Below are positions 36,268-45,725 of a stretch of DNA of 64,000 bases, in pieces (position 1 is the first letter of the stretch; the number at the start of each line of letters is the position of its first letter). The stretch comes from S5-A14a sp050908895 (GTDB taxonomy: Bacteria; Bacillota; Clostridia; Peptostreptococcales; Anaerovoracaceae): contig CP171222.1 in the NCBI GenBank assembly GCA_050908895.1, forward strand, positions 1,302,001 through 1,366,000. Direction: 5' to 3'. Below the pieces are notes generated by a model. That model made no database searches and was not told where the DNA came from. It worked only from the letters and a program-made list of their open reading frames with translations. Made by a program: the position numbers and the translations under genes.

Positions 36268-37468
36268 CTTTTTCACCTCTTATTATGTATATTGGATTTT
36301 CACCCATCATCATGTTATAGTTTCCTAATTTCTTTGCCTTTGCAATAGATGCTGACATAATGTCAATCTTTAGATTTCTTTTTTTAAAAGCATTGATTGT
36401 CGAGGCAATCGTCTCAAGAGCAATGGCACTAACCACTACAATTGCTTTAGGATTTTTATTAAAAATTATATCTAAAGTACCCTCAAGTCCACCAGTAGTT
36501 CCACCAATAAACACCTTGTCAGGAGCAGGGAGATTTTCCAATACTTCTGGAGCCCTTCCCTCTATTACATCAACGTTAAAGGTACCTAATTTTTCTATAT
36601 TATTTCTCAATACTTCCAGAGCATCTTCTTTCATCTCAGCTGCATACACAGTAGATTCATGGGCTTTGAGAGCCATAGCACAGGTTACTCCACCACAGCC
36701 TGCTCCAACATCCCAAACAACATCAGTGGGCGCAATTTCCAGAGCATCTATGCTCAAATTTCTGATAGCTTCCTTCGTCATAGGTGCCTTACCCCTTGTA
36801 TAGTCTTCATCTCTAAAAGTTTGATATGGATTTACTGCCTTTTTATTTTCAATCAAAACCACCGCAAGCTTATCAAAGTCTCTATCAAGAAGTCTTTCTG
36901 CTCTTCCTGCGGTAATTCGCTCTCCTTCCATGGAGAGTCTTTCTCCCACGTAAACTTTTACGTGAGACAAGCCCTTGTCAACAAGCTCTTTTATTATGGA
37001 CTTAACATCCCACTTACCACCAGTTAAAGCGAAAGTCTTGTTGTAGTAGCTGGCATAAGGAATTATTGACTTATCATGACCGTGTAAAGACACTAGTTTC
37101 CAGTCTTGATATGCCATGGATAGCTTGGCCGCCAAAACCTGAAAGCTGGATAAACCAGGACAAAGTTCAATGTTAAACTCCATACCCAGTTCCCTCCTTA
37201 GAGTGCTCGCAATGCTATAAAAGCCAACATCACCGGAAGCAAGCACCACAACCTTTAGAGGCTTTGTGGCATCTGAGCTATTTTGTTCCCGTATATAGCT
37301 TATGGTATCCAAAATTCCCATAACTTTTATATTTTTATTAAGAGCAGAGAGCTCTTCGTTTAATCTAACGCTAGTCAAAACAACACTAGCTTCTTTAATG
37401 AGGGCAATGCCCCCAGATGACAGAAAGTCCATCGATCCGGGGCCACCGCCTACTACGCAAATCTTCAT
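36245..37468 (-). CDS. cbiET: Cobalt-precorrin-7 methyltransferase/decarboxylase fusion (CbiE-CbiT)
   Basis: Bifunctional protein of 407 residues. Residues 1-200 are the CbiE C5-methyltransferase domain (VVGGGPGSMDFLS, VVLASGDVGFYSI, SLHGHD). Residues about 215-400 are the CbiT C15-methyltransferase/decarboxylase domain, with the SAM motif DVVWDVGAGCGGVTCAM and PDKVFIGGTTGGLE. The two are separate genes in Salmonella and fused in many other bacteria (CobL type). GGAG precedes the ATG. The stop lies inside cbiA. Confidence 0.94.
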   Translation of the reverse strand: MKICVVGGGPGSMDFLSSGGIALIKEASVVLTSVRLNEELSALNKNIKVMGILDTISYIREQNSSDATKPLKVVVLASGDVGFYSIASTLRRELGMEFNIELCPGLSSFQVLAAKLSMAYQDWKLVSLHGHDKSIIPYASYYNKTFALTGGKWDVKSIIKELVDKGLSHVKVYVGERLSMEGERITAGRAERLLDRDFDKLAVVLIENKKAVNPYQTFRDEDYTRGKAPMTKEAIRNLSIDALEIAPTDVVWDVGAGCGGVTCAMALKAHESTVYAAEMKEDALEVLRNNIEKLGTFNVDVIEGRAPEVLENLPAPDKVFIGGTTGGLEGTLDIIFNKNPKAIVVVSAIALETIASTINAFKKRNLKIDIMSASIAKAKKLGNYNMMMGENPIYIIRGEKDEEKQNS

Positions 37469-37577
37469 TCTTTCTCCGCAGTCCGCTTATTAGCTAATAA
37501 CTTAATGTTCTAATTTACTTTAAATATATCCTGAGTCCGTTTTTGTACGAACCGGTTATTTGTGGCTTGGCAATTTC

Positions 37578-37940
37578 TTAGTTTAGGATTCTGTCTGCCA
37601 AAATATCTGCAAGTCTAGGGTCTGCTCCAAGAGTTTCTCCCATTGTTACCTTAATGTTTTCGCGACCTTCAAGGGCAGCCTTTAGTTCATTTGGAATGTC
37701 TTCCTTAATGTGAATTCCTTTGAATAGGAAATAAGGAACTACCTTGATTTCGTCAACGCCCATGTCCACAAGTTTTTTTACAGTTGTTGGGATGTCAGGG
37801 GCACATAGTTCCATGTATGCAATTTCAATAGGCATGTCACTACCACCGATTTTTTCCTTTACCATCTTTACGATGCTTTCAATTGTGTCTGTCGTTTCCT
37901 TTACGCGGCTTCCGTGAGCCAATACCATAATTCCCTTCAT
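37578..37940 (-). CDS. cbiX: Small sirohydrochlorin cobaltochelatase (CbiX-short)
   Basis: Inserts cobalt into sirohydrochlorin, the entry to the anaerobic corrin route. The 120-residue single-domain form carries the two metal-site histidines, H9 in VLAHGSR and H77 in FLFKGIHIKEDIP. The small form acts as a homodimer in characterised relatives. AAGGAGG lies before the ATG. It is flanked by gaps of 109 and 121 bases, the largest inside the cluster, so a local promoter is possible, but none is convincing. Iron insertion (sirohaem) is the alternative activity. Confidence 0.88.
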   Translation of the reverse strand: MKGIMVLAHGSRVKETTDTIESIVKMVKEKIGGSDMPIEIAYMELCAPDIPTTVKKLVDMGVDEIKVVPYFLFKGIHIKEDIPNELKAALEGRENIKVTMGETLGADPRLADILADRILN

Positions 37941-38061
37941 TTTTCCTCCTTGATTCCGGCCATAGCTTATTTGATTTCACCGAATTGATCTCACTAGGTT
38001 AATGTCTTAAACAAATATTGAATACAATAAGCTCGCCTCTGTTTTGAATAGTTTATAGTTT

Positions 38062-39363
38062 TTATTTGAAAATTTGCTCAAACACCTTCAGGGTCTGATC
38101 AATATCTTCCTTATTTATTGCAGTTGAGAAGAAAATGCTCTCAAACTGGGACGGTCCCATATACACGCCGTTATCCATAAGGAGCTTAAAGCTTTTGGCA
38201 AAACTTTCAGTGTCAGATTTAAGGGCCATTTCGTAATTTTTTACAGCCTCTTTCTGATGGAATATACATGCGAGAGATCCAATGCCTACTACATGAAAAT
38301 CTGTCATTTCTTTTATTTTCTCAACAAAATAGCCGCATTTTGAAGCTATCTCTTCGTATATAGATGGTTTTTCTAAAAGTTGTGTAAGCATAGCAATTCC
38401 CGCTGCCATTGCAATTGGATTACCGGATAATGTGCCTGCCTGATACACCTTTCCTAAGGGTGAAACGCAGCTCATAATATCGCGTCTTCCTCCATAAGCT
38501 CCCACAGGCATGCCACCGCCTATTATCTTCCCATAAGTTACAAGGTCAGGTTTTATTCCAAAATATTCAGCAGCGCCTCCAAAGGCAAGTCTAAAGCCTG
38601 TGATTACTTCGTCAAAAATTAATATTGATTCGTTATCATCACAAATTTTTCTAAGTCCTTCTAGGAATCCCGCTTCTGGTAGTACAAGGCCCATATTAGC
38701 TGCTACTGGCTCAACTATAATACAAGCAATTTCGCCCTTATTCTCTTCGAAAAGTCTAGAAACGCTTTCTGAATCATTATATGTAGCAAGGAGAGTATCG
38801 GCTACTGCACCCTTTGTTACTCCACCGCTATCAGGCTCTCTAAAAGTCATGGCACCTGATCCTGCTTTAACAAGAAGAGCATCACTATGCCCGTGGTAGC
38901 ACCCCTCGAATTTAACTATTTTGTTCCTGCCAGTAAAACCTCTTGCCGCTCTTATACAGCTCATAACTGCTTCTGTGCCGCTGTTTACCATTCTTATCAT
39001 TTCCACATGGGGAATATTATCGCAAATTAGCTTAGCCAGCTCTACTTCAAGGCGGTTACAAGCTCCAAAGCTAAGGCCTTTTTCGGCGACTTTCATTACT
39101 GCCTCAAGAACTTTAGGATCACTATGTCCTAGAATCATCGGTCCCCAAGAGCCAACATAATCGATATACTCTTTGCCTTCTATATCGTAAACTTTGCTTC
39201 CTTTTGCCATCTCAATAAATTTTGGAGTTAGATTCACTGATTTAAAAGCTCTAACTGGGCTGTTTACACCCCCTGGCATGTATTTTTTTGCCTCTTCAAA
39301 TAAACTTTCTGAAGCTGGTTTAGTTGATATTTGTTCCATATTGGCGTTTTTCCCGTTTATCAT
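38062..39363 (-). CDS. hemL: Glutamate-1-semialdehyde 2,1-aminomutase
   Basis: PLP enzyme converting glutamate-1-semialdehyde to 5-aminolevulinate. The 433-residue protein has PGGVNSPVRAFKSV, NSGTEAVMSCIRAAR, CYHGHSDALLVKAGSG and the PLP lysine in TYGKIIGGGMPVGAYGG. The ATG at 39361-39363 overlaps the hemB stop as ATGA with AAGGAG upstream; the longer open frame extends back into hemB and has no family match. Confidence 0.96.
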   Translation of the reverse strand: MINGKNANMEQISTKPASESLFEEAKKYMPGGVNSPVRAFKSVNLTPKFIEMAKGSKVYDIEGKEYIDYVGSWGPMILGHSDPKVLEAVMKVAEKGLSFGACNRLEVELAKLICDNIPHVEMIRMVNSGTEAVMSCIRAARGFTGRNKIVKFEGCYHGHSDALLVKAGSGAMTFREPDSGGVTKGAVADTLLATYNDSESVSRLFEENKGEIACIIVEPVAANMGLVLPEAGFLEGLRKICDDNESILIFDEVITGFRLAFGGAAEYFGIKPDLVTYGKIIGGGMPVGAYGGRRDIMSCVSPLGKVYQAGTLSGNPIAMAAGIAMLTQLLEKPSIYEEIASKCGYFVEKIKEMTDFHVVGIGSLACIFHQKEAVKNYEMALKSDTESFAKSFKLLMDNGVYMGPSQFESIFFSTAINKEDIDQTLKVFEQIFK

Positions 39364-40337
39364 CCTATATCTCCTTTTTCGATAGCCTTTGCAAGTTCCC
39401 TTGCAAAATATGTAATCAAAATATCGGCGCCTGCCCTGTAAATTGATATTGATGACTCGCACATGGTCTTGTACTCATCAATAAGTCCAGCGGCCCCTGC
39501 TCCTTTAATCATGGAATATTCACCGCTCACACTGTAGGCTGCAAGAGGAAGATTAGTACTATCTTTTACCTCTCTTATAATGTCGAGATATGAAAGTGCT
39601 GGCTTTACCATTAGGATGTCCGCTCCTTCTTCAACGTCATACATACACTCCTTTAGTGCCTCTCTTCTATTGTGAAAATCCATCTGGTATGTTCTCCTGT
39701 CTCCGAAGGATGGAGCTGATCCTGCTGCATCTCTAAATGGACCATAGAAAGCTGATGCATATTTGGCAGCATAACTCATAATCGGAGTATTTATAAATCC
39801 ATTTTCGTCCAGAGCTTTTCTAATTTTACCAACTCTTCCATCCATCATATCAGACGGTGCTACCATATCTGCTCCCGCCTTTGCATGGGACAGTGCAATC
39901 TTTGAAAGGTACGGGAGTGTAAGGTCGTTATCAACTTCTCTTTCGTTAAGGATTCCACAGTGTCCATGGTCTGTGTATTCGCACATGCAAACATCAGTGA
40001 TTATATAGACATCATTTCCGTATTCTTCCTTAATTTTTCTAATTCCTGTCTGAACTATAGCCTCATCATCATAGGCCTGCGTTCCTACAGAATCTTTATT
40101 TCTAGGTATTCCAAATAGCAAAACCTTATTAATACCACTTTCTAAGGATTCATCAATTACCTCGCGAACCCTGTCAGGGCTGTATCTGAATTGTCCTGGC
40201 ATGGCATCTATAGGTGATTTGATGTCTTCACCTTCTTCTAAAAATATAGGGTATATCAAACTCTCCTTTGAAACTCTAGTTTCTCTTACTAGAGACCTTA
40301 TATTACTATCTCGTCTGATTCTTCTTCCTCTGTTCAC
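39360..40337 (-). CDS. hemB: Porphobilinogen synthase
   Basis: Condenses two 5-aminolevulinates to porphobilinogen. The 325-residue protein shows the metal-binding cysteines in DVCMCEYTDHGHCG (zinc-type pattern) and both Schiff-base lysines, in SYAAKYASAFYGPFRDA and MVKPALSYLD. The start codon is GTG (40335-40337) with GGAGG eight bases upstream. Confidence 0.96.
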   Translation of the reverse strand: MNRGRRIRRDSNIRSLVRETRVSKESLIYPIFLEEGEDIKSPIDAMPGQFRYSPDRVREVIDESLESGINKVLLFGIPRNKDSVGTQAYDDEAIVQTGIRKIKEEYGNDVYIITDVCMCEYTDHGHCGILNEREVDNDLTLPYLSKIALSHAKAGADMVAPSDMMDGRVGKIRKALDENGFINTPIMSYAAKYASAFYGPFRDAAGSAPSFGDRRTYQMDFHNRREALKECMYDVEEGADILMVKPALSYLDIIREVKDSTNLPLAAYSVSGEYSMIKGAGAAGLIDEYKTMCESSISIYRAGADILITYFARELAKAIEKGDIG

Positions 40338-40349
40338 TTGGTGCGCCTC

Positions 40350-41819
40350 CTATTCTGTAACTTCGACCAGCTTCTCTACCATAGAAATAACGGTAGCTTC
40401 ATCTGATACTATAGTTTCAAATCCAGCTTCTTTTGCAAGCTCCTCTGTCTGTCTGCCTATAGAAATCGCTTTCTTGCCCTTTAAGGATTCCTTGTTTTGA
40501 GTCTCTAATAGTCCCTCTACGCAGCTTTTGCTAGTAAAAGTAATCCAATCTATTTGTTCTAAGTCTATAGGTTCATGGTTTACATAATTTGTACGGTATA
40601 CAGGATAATCTAAAAATCTCATCCCTGCGTCTTCTAGAACCTTTATAGTCTCCTCGCTAGCTCTCTCTGCCCTTAGAAGAAGTATTCCTTCATCCTTTGC
40701 AATCAATCCTTTTTCAATGATTTCTTTTGCCATAGTTTCACCATCGAATCTTGAAGGCACCATGTCAGCAACTATTCCGAAAGCCTGCAAAGCCTTGGCT
40801 GTTTGACTCCCTACAGCGACAACTATTTTGTTGTTTAAACACCTAGCATCTTTGCCTGATTTAATCAAGTTCTCAAAGAAAGCTTCAACTCCAACATTGC
40901 TGGTAAAAGCCAGAAGTTTGTAATCATCGATTGGTGGATTGATTTCTTTGAATTTCTCGGTTTTTATTACCGGGTACAAAATAGCTTCTCCCCCAAGGTT
41001 TTTGATCATGTCGCCTAGTTTTGATGCTTTTGCTTTTGGTTGAGTTACAAGAATTCTTTTGCCTTTCAACGGTTGTCTTGAGAACCAATCAAAGTCATCA
41101 CTTAGCTGGCATACCTTTCCGACTATTATTAGGGCTGGTGATTTTATTTTCTCTTTAGCAACATCTGAAGCTAAATTATCCAGAGTTGAAATCACTTTTC
41201 TTTGGTAGGTTCTTGTTCCGTTCTCCACAATTCCGCAAGGCATCTTAGGGTCCATTCCCACATCAAGAAGGCCCTTTGAAATATAGTCTATGCTGCCAAC
41301 GGACATCATAAATATTAGAGTTCCATCCAGCTGAACCAAGGCTGGAAAGTTAATATTCGGATCTGTTCCTCTTTTCCCCTTACCAGTAATCATGTGCACT
41401 GATGAGCAGAAATCTCTATGAGTAACAGGTATTCCGCCATAAGTTGCAGCACCAATTGAAGATGTTATTCCAGGAATGACTTTAAATTCCACACCATTTT
41501 CCACAAGAAGCTCTAGCTCTTCTCCACCTCTTCCGAATAGGAAAGGATCACCCCCCTTAAGTCTAACGACTCTCTGACCTTTCTTTGCTTCTTCTGCTAA
41601 AATTTCACTTATGCGTTCCTGAGGAACAGGATGATCTCCTACATTTTTACCTACATTTATAAATTTGGCTGACTCAGGTACAAGATCCATAATTTCTTTG
41701 CTAACTAGCCTATCATAAACAACTACTTCGGCTGATTCTATCTCTTTTAATGCTGCAAGGGTTAAGAGTTCCTTATCTCCTGGACCTGCCCCCACTAAAA
41801 TCACGATTCCATTTTTCAT
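40350..41819 (-). CDS. cobA-hemD: Fused uroporphyrinogen-III C-methyltransferase and uroporphyrinogen-III synthase
   Basis: A 489-residue bifunctional enzyme. The N-terminal half is the SAM-dependent methyltransferase making precorrin-2 (VGAGPGDKELLTL, VVYDRLVS, LKGGDPFLFGRGGEE, PGITSSIGA). The C-terminal half, from about residue 250 (KGKRILVTQPK), is uroporphyrinogen-III synthase (FTSNVGVEAFF, TFTSKSCVEGL). The fusion is common in Firmicutes and channels uroporphyrinogen III to precorrin-2. The ATG at 41817-41819 has AAAGG upstream. Confidence 0.95.
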   Translation of the reverse strand: MKNGIVILVGAGPGDKELLTLAALKEIESAEVVVYDRLVSKEIMDLVPESAKFINVGKNVGDHPVPQERISEILAEEAKKGQRVVRLKGGDPFLFGRGGEELELLVENGVEFKVIPGITSSIGAATYGGIPVTHRDFCSSVHMITGKGKRGTDPNINFPALVQLDGTLIFMMSVGSIDYISKGLLDVGMDPKMPCGIVENGTRTYQRKVISTLDNLASDVAKEKIKSPALIIVGKVCQLSDDFDWFSRQPLKGKRILVTQPKAKASKLGDMIKNLGGEAILYPVIKTEKFKEINPPIDDYKLLAFTSNVGVEAFFENLIKSGKDARCLNNKIVVAVGSQTAKALQAFGIVADMVPSRFDGETMAKEIIEKGLIAKDEGILLLRAERASEETIKVLEDAGMRFLDYPVYRTNYVNHEPIDLEQIDWITFTSKSCVEGLLETQNKESLKGKKAISIGRQTEELAKEAGFETIVSDEATVISMVEKLVEVTE

Positions 41820-41853
41820 GTTTATACCTTTATTCCTTATTAAAAGCTTATAC

Positions 41854-42759
41854 TTATAAAGCTTTTTGAGCATTTTTTCCCGCTAATTTTGCCTTCATGT
41901 TATGAGCAAGCTGTCTTCCCATGGCAACACCGTCTTTAAGAGGTCCTATAACAGTTTTCGTTAGTTGGTTTTCTTCTTCATCAACATAGAAACCTGTAAG
42001 CTTTAGCTCCGCACCGTCTCCGACAATTTCGGCATAGGCAGCGACAGGAGAGCTACATCCTCCATCTAAAGCTGTAACAAAAGCTCTTTCGGCCATGGCA
42101 ATTTGTCTGGTATCCTCATCTTCAAAACACTTAACAACCTCTCCGTCAAAGTCATCTCTTGCTTGAACTGCTAAAATTCCCTGACATGCAGCGGGTACCA
42201 TCTCCTCTGGTGAAAAAATTCGTGAGATTCTATCCTCTAGTCCAAGCCTTGAAAGCCCAGCATATGCAAGGACTATTGCAGAAAATTCCCCTTCATCAAG
42301 TTTTCTAAGCCTAGTTTGCAGATTTCCTCTTACAGGTTTTATTTCCACACCTGGGTATAGTTTTTCCAAATGAAGTTGTCTCCTTCTCGATGAGCTTCCT
42401 ATGGGTTTACTCGGGTCGAGCTTATCTACACCTTTAGGTAGCACTAGAACGTCTCTAGGATCTTCTCTTTTTGAAATAGCTATTAGGGGAAGTTTTTCAC
42501 TAACTTCCATTGGCATATCTTTAAGACTATGAACAGTTATATGGGCTTTACCATCAATCAATGCTTTATCCAGTTCTTTGACAAAAAGGCCTTTTCCACC
42601 TATTTTATCTAAAGTCTTATCTAAAATTTTATCACCAGTAGTTTTCATAGTTAGAAGCTCAACTTCTATTTCTGGATGCGCTTTTCTTAAGGCTTCAATA
42701 ACCATTTCTGACTGTATAACAGCAAGTTTGCTGTCTCTACTACCCACTACAATTTTCAT
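41854..42759 (-). CDS. hemC: Porphobilinogen deaminase (hydroxymethylbilane synthase)
   Basis: Polymerises four porphobilinogens into hydroxymethylbilane using a dipyrromethane cofactor. The 301-residue protein has VGSRDSKLAVIQSE, HSLKDMP, SSRRRQLHL, GNLQTRLRKL and the cofactor-binding cysteine in LDGGCSSPVAAY. AGAGGAA lies about 10 bases before the ATG. Four bases separate it from the preceding dehydrogenase gene. Confidence 0.97.
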   Translation of the reverse strand: MKIVVGSRDSKLAVIQSEMVIEALRKAHPEIEVELLTMKTTGDKILDKTLDKIGGKGLFVKELDKALIDGKAHITVHSLKDMPMEVSEKLPLIAISKREDPRDVLVLPKGVDKLDPSKPIGSSSRRRQLHLEKLYPGVEIKPVRGNLQTRLRKLDEGEFSAIVLAYAGLSRLGLEDRISRIFSPEEMVPAACQGILAVQARDDFDGEVVKCFEDEDTRQIAMAERAFVTALDGGCSSPVAAYAEIVGDGAELKLTGFYVDEEENQLTKTVIGPLKDGVAMGRQLAHNMKAKLAGKNAQKAL

Positions 42760-42763
42760 TATA

Positions 42764-43243
42764 TTATATTTCCTCTTTTAACTTATCGCCTATAAAATCA
42801 GCAATTTTTCTTGTTTTCTTGTGGTCTCTTCCATCGCCGGCTACGCCTATCACTACATCGTCTTTTTCTCTAACGGCTGGGAAAAAGAAATCACACTCTT
42901 CTTTTGCATCTGCAATGGAGTGAAATACACCCACCTTTGCTGCCTTCTCGCCAACTATTTTGTTTATTGATCTGTTACTCGTCGCAGCTACCACCATAAA
43001 TATATCTTTATCTATAAGATTTAAATCTTCCTCATTAAAGTGTCTGTCTTCAAAATCAATACGTCCTTCTGCCTCAAAACGCAAAACCTCATCTGTTGGG
43101 CTGGTACCTATGACATTAATTTGAAAGCCAAACTTAGCAAGAGTTTTAATTCGTCTAGTTGCTATGGTCCCAGCTCCTATAACAAGGACTTTCTTACCTG
43201 AACTTTTTACAAACAAAGGGAAGGTTTCATGCTTCGATGTCAT
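42764..43243 (-). CDS. Precorrin-2 dehydrogenase (Met8/CysG N-terminal type)
   Basis: NAD-dependent oxidation of precorrin-2 to sirohydrochlorin. The 159-residue protein has the N-terminal FPLFVKSSGKKVLVIGAG nucleotide-binding fold, ATRRIKTLAKFG, and VAATSNRSINKIV. It corresponds only to the N-terminal NAD domain of CysG; the usual C-terminal dimerisation region is short, ending at FIGDKLKEEI, so chelatase activity probably depends on CbiX. It overlaps the cbiJ stop by 17 bases. Confidence 0.9.
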   Translation of the reverse strand: MTSKHETFPLFVKSSGKKVLVIGAGTIATRRIKTLAKFGFQINVIGTSPTDEVLRFEAEGRIDFEDRHFNEEDLNLIDKDIFMVVAATSNRSINKIVGEKAAKVGVFHSIADAKEECDFFFPAVREKDDVVIGVAGDGRDHKKTRKIADFIGDKLKEEI

Positions 43244-43991
43244 TTAATATTTTCTCCTTTATTTCTTCCACAGAAAACCCGATTTCCTCAGTTGGTCTTT
43301 TTACAATTATGATTTTGTATCCAAGTTCGGCTAGGGCAGCCTTGTCTTGAAAACCTCCCATGGTTCCCGTATCTTTTGTAACCAAAATTTTGCACCCGTA
43401 TTGATTCATTGTGGCAATATTCATTTCCTTTGTAAATGGCCCTTGCATAGCAATGATATTTTTCTTTTCAATCCCAGCATCAAAGCATAAGTTAAGCGAC
43501 TCTATAGTAGGCAAAACTCTTGCCATCAGCCTAGTTTTCTTATCTTTTACCTGAGCATATTTACCGATTTCCTTCGAGCCAGTTGTCAATAAAACTTTTT
43601 CAGAAAACTCATCTAACATTAACGCCGCAGCTTCCATAGACGGCACAAAAACAAGCCCAGGGATTTCCCTCACATTGCTTTTTCGATAAAGCCTTAAATA
43701 AGGAGTATCCTCGCCGCAAGCAGCCTTGATATTCTCCGTTACCTTCGTAGCATAAGGATGAGTTGCATCAACAACCAACTTAATATTTTCTTCGGCGAAC
43801 AAAACACTCATCTCTTCTGGGGTGAGTCTTCCTTCTCTCACATCAAGGTGGTCAAAATCTTTCATCATTTCTCCACCATACTCTGTTGCTACAAAAAAGA
43901 TTAGATTGTCTTCTATTCCCTTATCCGTTGCCCATTTGGCAAGCTGCCGGCCCTCTCCCGTTCCAGAAAAAATACCGATTTTTTTACACAT
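43227..43991 (-). CDS. cbiJ: Cobalt-precorrin-6A reductase
   Basis: NADH- or NADPH-dependent reduction of the corrin ring (cobalt-precorrin-6A to 6B). The 254-residue protein starts with KKIGIFSGTGEGRQLAKW, has VVDATHPYATKVTENI (family signature), LLTTGSKEIGKY, AMQGPFTKEMN and LVTKDTGTMGGFQDKAALA. AAGAGG lies before the ATG. It overlaps cbiH by eight bases. Confidence 0.94.
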   Translation of the reverse strand: MCKKIGIFSGTGEGRQLAKWATDKGIEDNLIFFVATEYGGEMMKDFDHLDVREGRLTPEEMSVLFAEENIKLVVDATHPYATKVTENIKAACGEDTPYLRLYRKSNVREIPGLVFVPSMEAAALMLDEFSEKVLLTTGSKEIGKYAQVKDKKTRLMARVLPTIESLNLCFDAGIEKKNIIAMQGPFTKEMNIATMNQYGCKILVTKDTGTMGGFQDKAALAELGYKIIIVKRPTEEIGFSVEEIKEKILNDIEA

Positions 43992-44715
43992 TCTTATAGC
44001 CTCTTGGGGTTACCATCCTCCCATTTATTATTTCGGTGGTACTATTGCCAACGAAGGCTGTTGTAAACATATCTATATCATCATTATCTATTAGATCCTT
44101 CATTGTACATACTACCACTACTTCCCCTTCTCTTCCTATGTTTTTTACATATCCAGCGGGGGTGTCCATGGACTTAAACTCAGAGATTATTTTTACTGCC
44201 TTGTCAATATAATCATGTCTTTTCTTGCTCTTTGGATTGTACATAACGACTGATAAATCAGCCTCTGCAGCAAGTCTCAATCTCTTTTCAATAAGTTCCC
44301 ATGGTGTAAGCAAATCGCTTAAAGAAATAATAGCAAAGTCATGGATAAGAGGTGCACCGAGTCGTGCAGCTCCGCTACATGCAGCTGTAATTCCTGCAAC
44401 TATTTCAATATCAACTTCTGGGTGGTTCTTAGCAACCTGAAGCATGATTCCTGCCATACCGTAAACCCCTGCGTCACCGCTACATACGAAGGCAACTGTT
44501 TTGTTGTCTAAAGCAGCATCTAGAGCAAGCTGGCATCTATCTACTTCTTTTTTCATAGGTGTGGATAGAACTTCTTTCCCAACCGTTAAATCTTTCACTA
44601 AATCCACATATACAGTGTAGCCAACAACTACGTCACTTTGTTCAATAGCATGTTTTGCTTGAGGTGTCATAAATTCTGGGCCACCTGGACCTATTCCAAC
44701 TACATATATTTTCAT
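43984..44715 (-). CDS. cbiH: Cobalt-precorrin-3 C17-methyltransferase
   Basis: Methylates C-17 and drives ring contraction. The 243-residue tetrapyrrole methylase has YVVGIGPGGPEFMTPQA, VVGYTVYVDLV, VCSGDAGVYGMAG, VAGITAACSGAARLGAPL and HDFAIISLSDLLTPW, the last diagnostic for CbiH/CobJ. The ATG at 44713-44715 has GGGAGG six bases upstream and shares one base with the hemA stop (TAATG). Confidence 0.95.
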   Translation of the reverse strand: MKIYVVGIGPGGPEFMTPQAKHAIEQSDVVVGYTVYVDLVKDLTVGKEVLSTPMKKEVDRCQLALDAALDNKTVAFVCSGDAGVYGMAGIMLQVAKNHPEVDIEIVAGITAACSGAARLGAPLIHDFAIISLSDLLTPWELIEKRLRLAAEADLSVVMYNPKSKKRHDYIDKAVKIISEFKSMDTPAGYVKNIGREGEVVVVCTMKDLIDNDDIDMFTTAFVGNSTTEIINGRMVTPRGYKNV

Positions 44716-45725
44716 TAAATTCCTCCCATGGACGTCTTGAAATCGTACCACCTATAAAATTCTTCTTCGAACTCTCTAACTATTTCACTAATTTCATACA
44801 TTTGTTCATCTTTTGTTTCTTCCACCTCGTCACGACTTATCATATCAAGATCGTAATATGAGATTAAATCTTTATGAGTTTTATCCTCTGTAATCTTAGG
44901 ATCAATATCCCTTGGGATTGCTAGGTCTATAAACACCTTAGGCCATTTTTCGAGTTTTTTCATCTCATCGTAAGTTAAGGTAAAATGAGGACTCATAGTG
45001 GCGCTTATAACCGCATCGAAATCTGATATAACTTCATATCTTTCAGAATAATTTACTGTATCTATTCTCCTTGGAACATTTATTGCTCCGGATTTAAACT
45101 GCCTTAAAGTCATGGTTCCCTGGATTTCATTTCTGACAAGTTCCTCTCCAACAAGTCTACCTATCATACCATTGCCAATTATGAGAACCTTTTGTATATC
45201 TCCCCTAGTTTTAAGGAGATTTACTGCTTTTGACGCTGTCGAATTATCACTTATTTTGAAATCAATGTGAGTTTTTACCTTTTTACCTGCACTTACAGCA
45301 TTTCTGAACAAAACATTCAAGATAGAATCTGTAGTTTTTTCTTCTCTTGCAGCTCTTACAGAATCTCTCACCTGACTGATAATCTGAGCATCTCCCCATA
45401 TTTGGGATTCAGTTCCTGATGAAACCATTAAAAGGTGCCTAATTGCATCGTGTCCATTCAGAGTTTTTTTAATATTATCAGCTTCCTTTGGATCTTGTTT
45501 TTTGACTTCGCAAATAAGCTCAAAAGGGTCTTTATAGGTTCCTGGCTTCATGGATAAATAAAGTTCCGTTCTATTGCAGGTTCCTATTAAAACACCCCCT
45601 AGTACATCATCATCTTTTCTAAGACGGTCATAGAGCATGCTCGCCTCAGAAGAAGTAAAACTAAAAAGTTCTCTTTCATCAATACTTGCCGCATTGTGAT
45701 CGACATAACTCATTATTATATTCAA
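44715..45725 (-). CDS. hemA: Glutamyl-tRNA reductase (short form)
   Basis: Reduces glutamyl-tRNA to glutamate-1-semialdehyde, the first committed step of C5 tetrapyrrole synthesis. The 336-residue protein shows the active-site cysteine C50 in GTCNRTELY, the ESQIWGDAQIISQVR signature, the NADPH fold VLIIGNGMIGRLVGEEL and DLAIPRDIDP. It is some 70-100 residues shorter than typical, because the C-terminal dimerisation helix bundle is nearly absent. The start is TTG (45723-45725), overlapping the cbiG stop (TTGA); it aligns with the usual N-terminus better than the ATG four codons later, which has no ribosome binding site. Confidence 0.93.
   Translation of the reverse strand: MNIIMSYVDHNAASIDERELFSFTSSEASMLYDRLRKDDDVLGGVLIGTCNRTELYLSMKPGTYKDPFELICEVKKQDPKEADNIKKTLNGHDAIRHLLMVSSGTESQIWGDAQIISQVRDSVRAAREEKTTDSILNVLFRNAVSAGKKVKTHIDFKISDNSTASKAVNLLKTRGDIQKVLIIGNGMIGRLVGEELVRNEIQGTMTLRQFKSGAINVPRRIDTVNYSERYEVISDFDAVISATMSPHFTLTYDEMKKLEKWPKVFIDLAIPRDIDPKITEDKTHKDLISYYDLDMISRDEVEETKDEQMYEISEIVREFEEEFYRWYDFKTSMGGI

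Noticed and set aside
36360..37027. Open frames on the plus strand opposite cbiET
   Set aside because: Both lie opposite the conserved CbiT/CbiE domains and lack ribosome binding sites.
37487..37500. 14-base palindrome TTATTAGCTAATAA upstream of cbiET
   Set aside because: Simple AT-rich palindrome with no promoter around it and no second copy seen; likely chance.
37941..38061. Possible cobalamin riboswitch or promoter in the largest gaps of the cobalamin cluster (also 37469-37577 and 32748-32839)
   Set aside because: None of the conserved B12-box elements can be read on the minus strand, and only weak -35/-10 pairs are present.
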